Below, in pieces: positions 54,936 through 63,938 of a stretch of 64,000 bases of DNA. The notes beneath the pieces were generated by a model. That model saw only the letters and a list, made by a program, of their open reading frames with translations. It searched no databases and had not been told where the DNA came from. The position numbers were made by a program, and so were the translations under genes. The stretch covers positions 92,905-156,904 of the forward strand of contig NZ_JAEVFI010000009.1 in assembly GCF_019303495.1 (NCBI RefSeq), given 5' to 3'. Positions within the stretch are counted from its first letter, which is position 1, and each line of letters begins with the position of its first letter. This DNA comes from Streptomyces sp. JJ66. GTDB taxonomy: Bacteria; Actinomycetota; Actinomycetes; Streptomycetales; Streptomycetaceae.

Positions 54936-55008
54936 AGCGGTCGGCGCCGGAGGTTCGGCGGGGATACCCGCTTTCGTTCGGTGAGCGGCTGGCAGGCGCG
55001 GGCGGCGG

Positions 55009-56751
55009 TCAGCGGTCGGCGCGGGCGGCGGCGAGGAGTTCCTCGGCGTGGGCACGGGCGAGTTCGGAGTCCTCCTGGCCCGCCAGCATCCGGGAGAGTT
55101 CGCGGACCCGTTCCTCCCCGTCCAGCGCCTGCACGCCGCTGCGGGTGACCGAGCCGTCGCTGGTCTTGCGCACGGCCAGGTGCCGGTCGGCGAACGCGGC
55201 GACCTGCGGCAGATGCGTGACGACAACGACCTGCGCGGTGCGCGCCAGCCGGGCCAGGCGGCGTCCGACCTCCACCGCCGCCATGCCGCCCACCCCCGCG
55301 TCCACCTCGTCGAACAGGTAGGTGGGCACGGGGTCGGACCCGGCGAAGACCACCTCGACGGCCAGCATCACGCGGGACAGCTCACCGCCGGAGGCACTTT
55401 TGGCGATCGGCCGGGGCTGTGCCCCGGGGTGCGGCGCGAGCAGCAGCTCCACCTCGTCGGTGCCGTGCGGGCCGAAGGCGATCCGGTGGCCGTCGATGTC
55501 GAGCCCGTCGGCGTCCTCGCTCCGGTTCAGCGCGAAGGAGACGCGGGCGTGCGGCATGGCCAGTTCGGCCAGCTCCTCGGTGACGGCGTCGGCGAAGCGT
55601 TTGGCGGCGTCGGCGCGGGCGTCGGTGAGGACTCCGGCCAGGCGGGTCAGTTCGGCGCGCAGGGTGTCGCGTTCGGCGGTGAGTTCGCCGATGCGGTCGT
55701 CGTCGCCCTCCAGCTCCGCGAGGCGGGCGGCGCCGTCCTCGGCCCAGGCGAGCACGGCGGTGAGGTCCTCGCCGTACTTGCGGGTGAGCTGGCCGAGCAC
55801 GGCGCGGCGCTCCTCGACGGCGGCCAGCCGCAGCGGATCGGCCTCCAGCGCGTCGGGGTAGCCCGCGAGTTCCCCGGCGATGTCGGCGAGCAGGATCTGT
55901 ACCTCACCGAGCCGGTCGGCGAGCTGGGCGAGCGCCGGGTCGTGGGCCCGTACGGCGTCCAGCGCGCGGTGGGCGCCAAAGACCAGGGCGTTCGCGTCCA
56001 CCGACTCGGGATCGGCCGGGTCCCCGGCGAGCGCTCCGTGCGCGGTGACGGCGGCCGACGCCAGCGCCTCGGCGTGGCCCAGGCGTTCGGCCTCGGCGGC
56101 CAGTTCGGCGTCCTCGCCGGGGCGGGGTTCGGCGGCGGCCACCTCCTCCAGCCCGAACCGCAACAGGTCCGCCTCCTGGGCACGTTCGCGGGCCCGGGTG
56201 GTCAGCTCGGCCAGCTCGGCGCTGACCTCGCGCAGCCGCCGGTACGCCCGCGTCCACTGAGCGAGCGGCGCGGCGACGGCGTCCCCGGCGTACCGGTCGA
56301 GCGCCTGCCGCTGCCGGGCGGGGCGCAGCAGGCCCTGCTGGTCGGTCTGGCCGTGCACGGCCACCAGGTCGTCGCTCAGCTCGGCGAGCAGGCCGACCGG
56401 CACGGAACGCCCGCCCAGGTGCGCGCGGGAGCGTCCCTCGGCGGACAGGGTGCGGGTGATGATGAGCGCGTCCTCGTCCAGCTCCGCACCCGCCTCGACG
56501 GCGCGGCGGGCGGCGGGCGCATCGCCCGGGACGGCGACGCGGCCCTCCACGACGGCGGCCCTGGCGCCCACGCGGACCAGTCCCGCGTCCGCGCGCCCCC
56601 CAAGCAGCAGGCCGAGGCTGGTGACGACCATCGTCTTGCCCGCGCCCGTCTCACCGGTCACCGCGGTGAAGCCGGGAGACAGTTCGAACGCGGCGTCGTC
56701 GATCACGCCGAGGGCCTGAATCCGCATCTCCTCCAACACGGCTACGACCAT
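55009..56751 (-). CDS. recN: DNA repair protein RecN
   Basis: 580 aa. SMC-like ATPase: Walker A in TGETGAGKTMVV near residue 40, a long coiled-coil middle, the signature SGGELSRVMLAVE and Walker B YLFDEVDAGVGG. It acts early in double-strand break repair. ATG 56751 (MVVAVLEEMRIQ) fits family members. It is followed upstream by nadK and tlyA, but the steA and mctB genes normally found downstream in actinobacteria are missing here. Confidence 0.96.
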   Translation of the reverse strand: MVVAVLEEMRIQALGVIDDAAFELSPGFTAVTGETGAGKTMVVTSLGLLLGGRADAGLVRVGARAAVVEGRVAVPGDAPAARRAVEAGAELDEDALIITRTLSAEGRSRAHLGGRSVPVGLLAELSDDLVAVHGQTDQQGLLRPARQRQALDRYAGDAVAAPLAQWTRAYRRLREVSAELAELTTRARERAQEADLLRFGLEEVAAAEPRPGEDAELAAEAERLGHAEALASAAVTAHGALAGDPADPESVDANALVFGAHRALDAVRAHDPALAQLADRLGEVQILLADIAGELAGYPDALEADPLRLAAVEERRAVLGQLTRKYGEDLTAVLAWAEDGAARLAELEGDDDRIGELTAERDTLRAELTRLAGVLTDARADAAKRFADAVTEELAELAMPHARVSFALNRSEDADGLDIDGHRIAFGPHGTDEVELLLAPHPGAQPRPIAKSASGGELSRVMLAVEVVFAGSDPVPTYLFDEVDAGVGGMAAVEVGRRLARLARTAQVVVVTHLPQVAAFADRHLAVRKTSDGSVTRSGVQALDGEERVRELSRMLAGQEDSELARAHAEELLAAARADR

Positions 56752-56830
56752 ACGCGGTCCCCCGCACCTTCCGGCTCCGGTGCCCACCGATTCCGCCGCC
56801 CCTCGCCTCGTGGCCGCCCAGCGGCAGCGT

Positions 56831-57739
56831 TCAGCGACCGCGCCAGCCCGCCACCGGGAGGGCGAACTTGGCGACCAGCCGGTCGGTGAAGGAGGCGTGG
56901 TGGAGGCGGGCGAGGCGGACGGGGACGGCGCCCCGGCGCACCTCGACGCGGGCGCCCGCGGGAAGCTCCACCGTGCGGCGGCCGTCGCACCACAGCACGC
57001 CGTTGGGGGTGTGCGCCTGCACCTCGACGGCCAGCACCGACTTGGGCGAGGTGACCAGCGGTTTGGCGAACAGCGCGTGGGCGCTGATCGGGACCATCAG
57101 CAGCGCCTCCACCTCCGGCCACACCACCGGGCCGCCTGCCGAGAAGGCGTAGGCCGTGGAGCCGGTCGGCGTCGCGCACACCACGCCGTCGCCGCCGAAG
57201 CGGGACACCGGGCGGCCGTCCACTTCGGTGACGACCTCCAGCATGCGTTCGCGGGCCGCCTTCTCCACCGACGCCTCGTTCAGCGCCCAGCCGGTGTAGA
57301 GGGGGTCGCCGTCGCTGCCGCCGTTGCGTACCAGGACGTCGATGGTCATGCGTTCCTCGACCTCGTAGTCCCGGGCGACGACGCGGTTCACCACCCGTTC
57401 GAGGTCGTCGCGTTCGGCTTCGGCGAGGAAGCCGACGCGGCCGAGGTTCACGCCGAGCATCGGCACACCGGAGGCGCGGGCGAACTCCGCGCCGCGCAGC
57501 AGCGTCCCGTCGCCGCCGAGGACGACGAGCAGTTCGCACCCGGCCAGCAGGTCGCCGCCGCCGTCCACCACCTCGACGGCGCTGGGCAGCGGCAGGTCGC
57601 GGGCCTCGTCGGCCAGCACGCGCACCCCCAGCCCGTGCCGCAGCAGGCCCTGCACGACGAGTTCGGCGCTGCGGATGGCGGCCGGCCGGCCGGTGTGGGC
57701 GAGCAGGAAGACGGTGCGCTGGTGACTGTCGCTGATCAC
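56831..57739 (-). CDS. nadK: NAD kinase
   Basis: 302 aa. VVLGGDGTLLRGAEFA and GVNLGRVGFLAEAE are the active-site and dinucleotide motifs, and the GGDGVVCATPTGSTAY region is conserved. It phosphorylates NAD to NADP. GTG 57739 overlaps the tlyA stop (GTGA) with GGAGG 7 nt upstream; a longer reading runs into tlyA. Confidence 0.96.
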   Translation of the reverse strand: MISDSHQRTVFLLAHTGRPAAIRSAELVVQGLLRHGLGVRVLADEARDLPLPSAVEVVDGGGDLLAGCELLVVLGGDGTLLRGAEFARASGVPMLGVNLGRVGFLAEAERDDLERVVNRVVARDYEVEERMTIDVLVRNGGSDGDPLYTGWALNEASVEKAARERMLEVVTEVDGRPVSRFGGDGVVCATPTGSTAYAFSAGGPVVWPEVEALLMVPISAHALFAKPLVTSPKSVLAVEVQAHTPNGVLWCDGRRTVELPAGARVEVRRGAVPVRLARLHHASFTDRLVAKFALPVAGWRGR

Positions 57740-58557
57740 TGGGGCCCCTCCGCCACGGCTCGGTCCACGTCGGCCGGGTCGAGGTCGGGCGCCCCGGCAC
57801 GCAGCCACAAGAAGTATTCGACATTGCCGGACGGTCCGGGCAGCGGGCTGGCGGTGACACCGAGCACACCCAGACCCAGACCGGCGGCCTGCCGTCCCAC
57901 CGTACGGACGGCGTCGGCGCGCAGTTCACGGCTGCGGACGACGCCACCGCTGCCGAGCCGTTCGCGCCCCACCTCGAACTGGGGCTTGACCATGAGCACC
58001 AGGTCGGCGTCCGGTGCCGTGCAGGCGAGGAGGGCGGGCAGCACCAGGCCGAGCGGGATGAAGGACAGGTCGCCCACGACGAGATCGACCCGCTGCCCGT
58101 CGAGGGTCCGCGGGGTCAGTTCGCGCACGTTGGTGCGGTCCTTGACGATGACGCGCTCGTCGCTGCGCAGACTCCACGCGAGCTGTCCGTAGCCGACATC
58201 CACGGCGAACACGCGCGCGGCCCCGGCGCGCAGCAGCACGTCGGTGAAGCCGCCGGTGGAGGCTCCGGCGTCCAGCGCGGTGCGGCCGCGCACGGCCAGC
58301 CCGCGCGGGGTGAAGGCGGCCAGGGCACCGGCGAGCTTGTGACCGCCCCGGGAGACGTAGTCGGGGTCACCCTCGTCGGCGCGCACGACGATGGCCGCGC
58401 CCGTCTCGACCTGCGTGGCGGACTTCGCGGCCGTCGTGCCGCCCACGGTGACGCGGCCGGCCGCGATGAGCTGCCCGGCGTGCTCGCGGGAGCGGGCCAG
58501 CTTGCGGCGCACCAGCTCCGCGTCGAGGCGGGCACGGCGTGGGCGTGTGGCGGCCAC
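57736..58557 (-). CDS. tlyA: TlyA-family rRNA 2'-O-methyltransferase
   Basis: 273 aa. N-terminal S4 domain (about 8-66: RLDAELVRRKLARSREHAG) followed by an FtsJ-type SAM methyltransferase with LDAGASTGGFTDVLL, VFAVDVGYGQLAW and GDLSFIPL. In mycobacteria TlyA methylates 16S and 23S rRNA and its loss gives capreomycin resistance. First gene of the tlyA-nadK-recN unit; the small upstream gene ends 7 bp before it. Confidence 0.94.
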   Translation of the reverse strand: MAATRPRRARLDAELVRRKLARSREHAGQLIAAGRVTVGGTTAAKSATQVETGAAIVVRADEGDPDYVSRGGHKLAGALAAFTPRGLAVRGRTALDAGASTGGFTDVLLRAGAARVFAVDVGYGQLAWSLRSDERVIVKDRTNVRELTPRTLDGQRVDLVVGDLSFIPLGLVLPALLACTAPDADLVLMVKPQFEVGRERLGSGGVVRSRELRADAVRTVGRQAAGLGLGVLGVTASPLPGPSGNVEYFLWLRAGAPDLDPADVDRAVAEGPQ

Positions 58558-58564
58558 GTGCGGT

Positions 58565-58951
58565 TCAGCTCCCGGGGTCGTGCTGGTCGAGCGCGGTCAG
58601 CGTGCTGCGCAGACCGTGGTGCACATTCTCGTACACCTCCAGGTGTGCGGAGACCTCCAGCCGGTCGGCGTCCGCGAGCCGCCGCAGCCGCGCGTCCACC
58701 TCCGGGTGCCCGGTGGGCGTGACGGCCACGCCGAGCGGACGCGGCCCGGCGGGCTGGCCGTCTTCGGTACCAGCGTCGGCGGGCACGGACGTGGCGTGGG
58801 TGTCACCGGCCACCGAATCGGCGTGCTCAGCGCCTGCGTCCGGCGCCACCCCGGCCCGGGCTTCCGGCGCCACCCCGGGCCGGGCTTCCGGCGCCGCCGG
58901 GAGCCACGCGGTGGGGGTCTGCGGCACGGCGTCCTCGTCCCTGCGATCCAT
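58565..58951 (-). CDS. Small conserved hypothetical protein between HAD and tlyA genes
   Basis: 128 aa. The conserved part is the C-terminal half (GVAVTPTGHPEVDARLRRLADADRL then HLEVYENVHHGLRSTL), which I believe is present at this position in other Streptomyces. The N-terminal half has short repeats (PEARPGVAPEARAGVAPDAG) encoded by near-identical 30-bp DNA. Function unknown. Start ATG 58951. Confidence 0.72.
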   Translation of the reverse strand: MDRRDEDAVPQTPTAWLPAAPEARPGVAPEARAGVAPDAGAEHADSVAGDTHATSVPADAGTEDGQPAGPRPLGVAVTPTGHPEVDARLRRLADADRLEVSAHLEVYENVHHGLRSTLTALDQHDPGS

Positions 58952-59002
58952 GGCCCCGACGCTACACGGCCCCACGCCCGCAAGCGGCGGGCACCGCCAG
59001 CG

Positions 59003-60013
59003 TCAGAAACCCAGCGCCGCGACCGCCTTGTCCACCGGACCGTGGTAGTCGGCCGCCCACGCGGCGGCGCACAGCGCCCGGAGCCCGTCGAAGGGCTCAC
59101 CCTCCCCGTCGAGCACCAGAGCGCCGCCCACCACGTCAGCGGCCCACCCACCGCAGGCGAACGCGGTGCCGGTGCGCACGGGCGCGGCGTGCGGGGCGGC
59201 CAGCCCGCGCAGATCGGCGGCCACGTAGGCCGGACGGTGCTCCGGCCGCGCCCGCACCAGCCCGGCGGCATCCGTCACCCCGGTCAGGACCAGCAGCGCG
59301 TCCACGCCGCCCGCGTGGGCGCCCTCGATGTCGGTGTCCAGCCGGTCCCCCACGACCAGGGGCCGCCGCGCCCCCGTGCGCAGAATCGTCTCCCGGTGCA
59401 TCGGCGGCAGCGGCTTCCCGGCGACCTGCGGCTCGGGCGCGTCCCGCATCCACCGGGTGGCGATGCGCACCACCTCCACCGCCGCTCCGTTGCCCGGGGC
59501 GATGCCGCGTCCGCTGGGGATGGTGAGGTCGGTGTTGGACGCGTACCAGGCCGCGCCGCGTCCGACCGCGAACGCTGCCTCAGCCAGCCGGGCCCAGGCC
59601 AACTCCGGCCCGCCGTAGCCCTGGACCACCGCCACGGGGTTGTCGTCGGCCGAGTCCACGAGCGTCAGCCCCCGCTCCCCCAGAGCCACCCGGAGCCCCT
59701 CACCGCCCACGCACAGCACGCGCGCGCCCGGCGGGTGCTGCTCGGCGATGAGCCGGGCGACCGCCTGCGCCGAGGTGACCACGTCCTCCGGCGTCGCGGC
59801 CACCCCGAGTGACGTCAGGTGTCCGGCCACCGTCCGGGGCGTGCGGGCGGCGTTGTTGGTGACGTAGGCCAGCCGCATCCCGGCCGCCCGCGCCGCGTCC
59901 AGCGCGGGCACGGCGTGCGGGACCGCTTCGCCGCCCCGGTAGACGACGCCGTCCAGGTCGAGCAGGGCGGTGTCGTACGCGGCGTGCAGCGGCTGCCCGC
60001 AGGATCGCAGCAT
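59003..60013 (-). CDS. HAD-IIA family sugar-phosphatase (NagD-like)
   Basis: 336 aa. Motif I DLDGVVYRGG near residue 18, motif II YVTNNAARTPR, the cap region, and motifs III/IV with GKPLPPMHRE and GDRLDTDIEGAHAGG. Substrate unknown; NagD-type enzymes dephosphorylate nucleotides or sugars. Its start is divergent from the DUF1015 gene across a 218-bp region carrying four 19-bp repeats. Confidence 0.9.
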   Translation of the reverse strand: MLRSCGQPLHAAYDTALLDLDGVVYRGGEAVPHAVPALDAARAAGMRLAYVTNNAARTPRTVAGHLTSLGVAATPEDVVTSAQAVARLIAEQHPPGARVLCVGGEGLRVALGERGLTLVDSADDNPVAVVQGYGGPELAWARLAEAAFAVGRGAAWYASNTDLTIPSGRGIAPGNGAAVEVVRIATRWMRDAPEPQVAGKPLPPMHRETILRTGARRPLVVGDRLDTDIEGAHAGGVDALLVLTGVTDAAGLVRARPEHRPAYVAADLRGLAAPHAAPVRTGTAFACGGWAADVVGGALVLDGEGEPFDGLRALCAAAWAADYHGPVDKAVAALGF

Positions 60014-60090
60014 GGCGGGTGTCTCCTCCTGGTGAAGCGGATCGCTGTGGTGCGGTGATCGTCTCTCGTGCGAGTCATCGCTCGTCGTTC

Positions 60091-60166
60091 GGTGGATCGC
60101 TCGGCGTTGGGTGGATCGTTCGGCGTTGGGTGGATCGTTCGGCGTGCGGTGGATCGTTCGGCGGGG
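60091..60166. repeat. Four tandem 19-bp repeats in a divergent promoter region
   Basis: Units at 60091, 60110, 60129 and 60148, consensus GGTGGATCGTTCGGCGTTG. The first differs by one base and the last two diverge only at their final bases. They lie between the HAD gene start and the DUF1015 gene start. Confidence 0.9.
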
Positions 60167-60231
60167 CGAGCGTTCCGGCCATCCTGCCCCCGGCTCCCGG
60201 TAAGGACCGTAACCCGGCTTAGCATGCTGGG

Positions 60232-61494
60232 ATGCATGCTGACGGTCTGCGCCTGGTCCCCTTCCGTGGTCTGCGCTACGCGCCGGAGCGGGTGGGCAGT
60301 CTCGCCGCCGTCACCTCGCCGCCCTATGACGTCGTCGTCCGGCCTGACCAGGTGGAACAGCTGGAGACCGCCGACCCGTACAACATCGTCCGCCTCATCC
60401 TCCCGCACACCGCCGACCCGTCCGCCCGGCACCGCAAGGCGGCCGAGACGCTGCGCGAGTGGGAGGCCGACGGCGTCCTGACGCGCGACGCGGAGCCAGC
60501 GCTGTACGTCTACGAGCAGCGCCACGGCGAGTCGCTGCAACGCGGGCTGATCGGCGCCCTGCGGCTCACCCCGCCCGGGGAGGGCGTCGTCCTGCCGCAC
60601 GAGGACGTGATGCCGCAGGTGGTCGAGGACCGGCTGGCGCTGATGCGCGAGACCGGCGCCAACCTGGAACCGCTGCTGCTGTCCTACCGGGGTGAGGGCA
60701 CGGCGACGGGCGCGGCGGCCGTCATCGAGCGGGCGGCCAAACGGGCCCCCCTGCTGTCCACGACCACCACGGACGGTTTCGCGCACCGCCTGTGGGCGGT
60801 GACCGACGCGGCCGAACTCGCCGAGGTGGACGCCGACCTGACGCACCGCCGCGCGCTGATCGCCGACGGCCACCACCGCTGGGCCACCTACCTGCGGCTG
60901 CGGGAGACCCACCCCGAGCGGCCCGAGTGGAACCACGGCCTGGTGCTGCTGGTGGACACGGTGCGCTACCCGCTGCGCGTCGCCGCCATCCACCGCTTCC
61001 TGCCGCACCTGACGCCCGCCGCCGCGCTCGCCGGGCTGGCGGGCGCCTTCCGTGCCCGTCCGCTGCCCGGCCCGCTCCCGGCGGCGCTGGAAGCCCTCGC
61101 GGAGGCCGAGGGCACCGCGTTCCTCCTGTCCGGCGGCCCCGGCGCCTTCCACCTCATCGACCGTCCCGACCCGGGCCTGCTGTCCCGCACCGTGCGCGCC
61201 GACCGCCCCGCCGCGTGGCGCACCCTGGACGCCACCGTCCTGCACGCCGCGCTGCTCGACGCGGTGTGGCGGGTGCCCGACGGTCCCGCGCACATCGGTT
61301 ACCTGCACTGCGCGGAGGCGGCCGTGGCCAAGGCGGAGCACACCGGCGGCACGGCGGTGCTGATGCGCCCGGTCGCGGAGTCCACGGTCCGCGAGCTGGC
61401 TCAGCAGGGTGTCACGATGCCCCGCAAGTCCACGTCCTTCGGCCCCAAACCCGCCACGGGCCTGGTCCTGCGCACCCTCGACGCCCCCGGCTGA
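60232..61494 (+). CDS. DUF1015 family protein
   Basis: 420 aa. PFRGLRYAPERVGSLAAVTSPPYDVV and DPYNIVRLILP (family start), ALYVYEQ, then IADGHHRWATYLRLRE, the best conserved DUF1015 segment. A phosphatase-like function was proposed for some relatives but not established. A TAGCAT hexamer six bases before ATG 60232 suggests leaderless transcription. It is convergent with the TPR gene at a hairpin (61637-61673). Confidence 0.9.
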   Translation: MHADGLRLVPFRGLRYAPERVGSLAAVTSPPYDVVVRPDQVEQLETADPYNIVRLILPHTADPSARHRKAAETLREWEADGVLTRDAEPALYVYEQRHGESLQRGLIGALRLTPPGEGVVLPHEDVMPQVVEDRLALMRETGANLEPLLLSYRGEGTATGAAAVIERAAKRAPLLSTTTTDGFAHRLWAVTDAAELAEVDADLTHRRALIADGHHRWATYLRLRETHPERPEWNHGLVLLVDTVRYPLRVAAIHRFLPHLTPAAALAGLAGAFRARPLPGPLPAALEALAEAEGTAFLLSGGPGAFHLIDRPDPGLLSRTVRADRPAAWRTLDATVLHAALLDAVWRVPDGPAHIGYLHCAEAAVAKAEHTGGTAVLMRPVAESTVRELAQQGVTMPRKSTSFGPKPATGLVLRTLDAPG

Positions 61495-61636
61495 TCCGGG
61501 CGGCGCAGCCCCACCGGCTGGCGTCCTCCTCACTCCGGTCGGGCTCACCGTCACGGAGCTGCCGCACGCCGCCGAGCCCCGGGGCAGCGGGGCCGCCGCC
61601 CACGCCGACGCGTGTGCCTGTGGCCGCCGAACCGCT

Positions 61637-61673
61637 GGTGGGCGGCACCCGACTGACTCGGGTACCGCCCACC
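61637..61673. terminator. Bidirectional terminator between DUF1015 and TPR genes
   Basis: 16-bp stem with one mismatch (arms GGTGGGCGGCACCCGA and TCGGGTACCGCCCACC) and a 5-nt loop between convergent genes. Confidence 0.75.
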
Positions 61674-61702
61674 ACCTCGCAGCTACCGGGGCAGCGCGCG
61701 AC

Positions 61703-63568
61703 TCAGCGCTCCGGACGCTCTCCGGAAGCGGCGCCGTCGTCGGCGGCGGGAGCGCCCTCCGTAGCCTGCGGCTCCTCCTCTGCCTCCGGGTCGAAGGCGT
61801 CCAGGAACTCGATCCCGTCCAGCTCCGCCAGGCGGTCCGACGCGTCCGTCACCCCGCTCTGGTCCGCCTCCAGCGCCTTGGCGAACCACTCGCGCGCCTC
61901 CGCCTCACGGCCCACGGCCAGCAGCGCGTCGGCATACGCGTACCGCAACCGCGCCGACCACGGCTGCACCGAACCCGAGGCCAGCTCCGGGCTCTGCAGC
62001 GTGACAACAGCGGCCTCCAGCTGGCCCATGTCGCGCCGTGCCCCGGCGGCCACCAGGCGCATCTCCACCTGGCCCGCCTTGTCGAGCTTGTGCACCTCCG
62101 GCTCCCCCGCCATGGCAAGCGCCTTCTCCGGGCGGCCCATCCCGCGTTCGCAGTCGGCCATCACCGGCCACAGGTGCTGCGAACCCGTCATACGCCGCGC
62201 CGCCCGGAACTCGGCCAGTGCCTCGGCGTACTTCTGGCTCCCGTACGCCGCGAAGCCCATCGCCTCCCGCACGGCGGGCACGCGCGAAGCGAGCCGCAGC
62301 GCCACCTTGGCGTACCCGTACGCCTGCTCCGGGTCTTCCTCCAGGGTCCGGGCGACCATGACCAGGTTCTTGGCCACGTCTTCGGCGAGCGTCTTCGGCA
62401 GGCTCATCAGCTCCTGCTTGACGTCCTTGTCGATCTCCTCGCCGGTGACGTCCTCGGGGATCGGCAGTCGGCGCACGAACTCGCGCGGACGCTCGTCTCG
62501 CCAGTTGTCGCGCCGGTCGTCCCGCCGGTAGCCGTCACCGCGCGGGCCTCGCGGCCCACCACCGGAACGGAAGCCATCCCGGCCACGGTCGTCACGCCGT
62601 GCACCGCCATAGGGACGACGGCCCCCGCGCTCGTCATGGCGGTAGCCGCCCCGGGGCCGTTCCTGCCCCTCGTCCCGCCGGGGCTCTCGTCGGTCGTCGC
62701 GCCGGTAGTCGGGACGGTCGTCGCGGCGGTGCTCACGGCGGTAGTCGGGACGGTCGCCACGGCGGTAGTCGGGACGGTCGCCACGGCGGTAGTCGGGACG
62801 GTCGTCACGCCACTCGGTGCGGCGGCCCTCGTGCACGTCACGACGCTCACGCCGACCGCCCCGGTCGTCGTCGCGGCGGAACGGACGCCGGTCATCGCCC
62901 CGTTCACCACCTCGGGGTCGCTCCGGCCGGTCACCCCGGACGAACCGTGGCCGCTCCTCCCGGCGGAAACCACGCTGATCGTCGCGCCGGAAGCCCCGGT
63001 CGTCATCGCGCCGCTCGTCCCGACGGAACTCCCGGCGCTCACCGCGCGGACGCTCCTCCCGGCCGCCGGACCCACCCCGCTCGTCACGCCGGTAACCGCC
63101 GCGCTCGTCACGGCGGAAGCCCCCGCCATCGTGCCGCCGGAATCCTCCACGAGCGTCCCGACGGTCGTCGCGGCGGTCATCTCGTCGCTCACCCGAGCGC
63201 CCGAAGCCACCTGATCCACCCCGCCGGTCGTCTTCCCGGCGGAAGCCCCCGCCGTCACGCCGGTCCGGGCGGAATCCACCTCGGTCACGGTCATCGTTCC
63301 GGCGCGGCCCGCGCGGACGGTCGTCCCGGTCCCGGCGAAACCCGCCCTGACCGGGGTCACGGCGGTCGCCGCCCCGGTACCCACCTCGGTCACGGTCATC
63401 GTCTCGGCGCGGCCCGCGCGGACGGTCGTCCCGGTCCCGGCGAAACCCGCCCTGGCGGGGGTCGCGACGGTCACCACCCCGGTACCCGCCACGGTCGCCG
63501 GAGCCGGAACGACGCGGGCGCTCGGACCTCTCAGGCCGGTCCGGCCGCTCCTCAGATGAATTCGACAT
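61703..63568 (-). CDS. Tetratricopeptide-like protein with long Arg/Asp/Gly-rich disordered N-terminus
   Basis: 621 aa. Residues 1 to about 365 are almost only R, D, G, P, E, F and Y, including two copies of a 35-residue unit with FRRDRDDRPRGPRR and three copies of DRPDYRR. Residues 370-590 are folded and helical: EFVRRLPIPEDVTGEEIDKD, then TPR-like pairs (AYGYAKVALRLASRVPAVRE, YAEALAEFRAARRMTG). The tail is acidic. The folded part matches TPR proteins found in all Streptomyces; the long tail probably binds RNA or drives condensation. ATG 63568 has AGGAG 8 nt upstream. It is just downstream of the rRNA operon terminator. Confidence 0.85.
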   Translation of the reverse strand: MSNSSEERPDRPERSERPRRSGSGDRGGYRGGDRRDPRQGGFRRDRDDRPRGPRRDDDRDRGGYRGGDRRDPGQGGFRRDRDDRPRGPRRNDDRDRGGFRPDRRDGGGFRREDDRRGGSGGFGRSGERRDDRRDDRRDARGGFRRHDGGGFRRDERGGYRRDERGGSGGREERPRGERREFRRDERRDDDRGFRRDDQRGFRREERPRFVRGDRPERPRGGERGDDRRPFRRDDDRGGRRERRDVHEGRRTEWRDDRPDYRRGDRPDYRRGDRPDYRREHRRDDRPDYRRDDRREPRRDEGQERPRGGYRHDERGGRRPYGGARRDDRGRDGFRSGGGPRGPRGDGYRRDDRRDNWRDERPREFVRRLPIPEDVTGEEIDKDVKQELMSLPKTLAEDVAKNLVMVARTLEEDPEQAYGYAKVALRLASRVPAVREAMGFAAYGSQKYAEALAEFRAARRMTGSQHLWPVMADCERGMGRPEKALAMAGEPEVHKLDKAGQVEMRLVAAGARRDMGQLEAAVVTLQSPELASGSVQPWSARLRYAYADALLAVGREAEAREWFAKALEADQSGVTDASDRLAELDGIEFLDAFDPEAEEEPQATEGAPAADDGAASGERPER

Positions 63569-63644
63569 GGGGGTGTCTCCTAGCTCCGTGTTTCACATTC
63601 GATGTCGCGCGCTCGCCCCCTGCGGGCGCGCGGAAAACAAAAAA

Positions 63645-63681
63645 GACCGCTGGTCCCAGCATGTCGCTGGGACCAGCGGTC
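63645..63681 (-). terminator. rRNA operon terminator
   Basis: Perfect 16-bp stem (arms GACCGCTGGTCCCAGC and GCTGGGACCAGCGGTC, 5-nt loop) followed on the minus strand by TTTTTTGTTTT. The only terminator in the window with a T-run. Confidence 0.93.
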
Positions 63682-63691
63682 CTCAAAGATT

Positions 63692-63810
63692 GTTCGGCGG
63701 CGTCCTACTCTCCCACACGCTCCCGCATGCAGTACCATCGGCGCTGAAAGGCTTAGCTTCCGGGTTCGGAATGTAACCGGGCGTTCCCCTAACGCTATAA
63801 CCACCGAAAC
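63692..63810 (-). rRNA. rrf: 5S ribosomal RNA
   Basis: 119 nt on the minus strand from GTTTCGGTGGTTATAGCG to GACGCCGCCGAAC. The core CCCGGTTACATTCCGAACC and GATGGTACTGC are typical of actinobacterial 5S rRNA. Ends are by pairing of the terminal stem and may be off by one or two bases. Confidence 0.95.
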
Positions 63811-63938
63811 CCTATCACCGCTCCGAAGAGCGGAAGTCTGACAAGGTCAGCGAACAAGCACTCTGTTCAGTTAATGACCCAACTCACCGGCAAGCTGTTT
63901 GCTGCCTGGGAGCTACACAGTGGACGCGAAGCATCTAT

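Noticed and set aside
60091..60166. CRISPR array
   Set aside because: The repeats are directly abutting with no spacers, and no cas genes are present.
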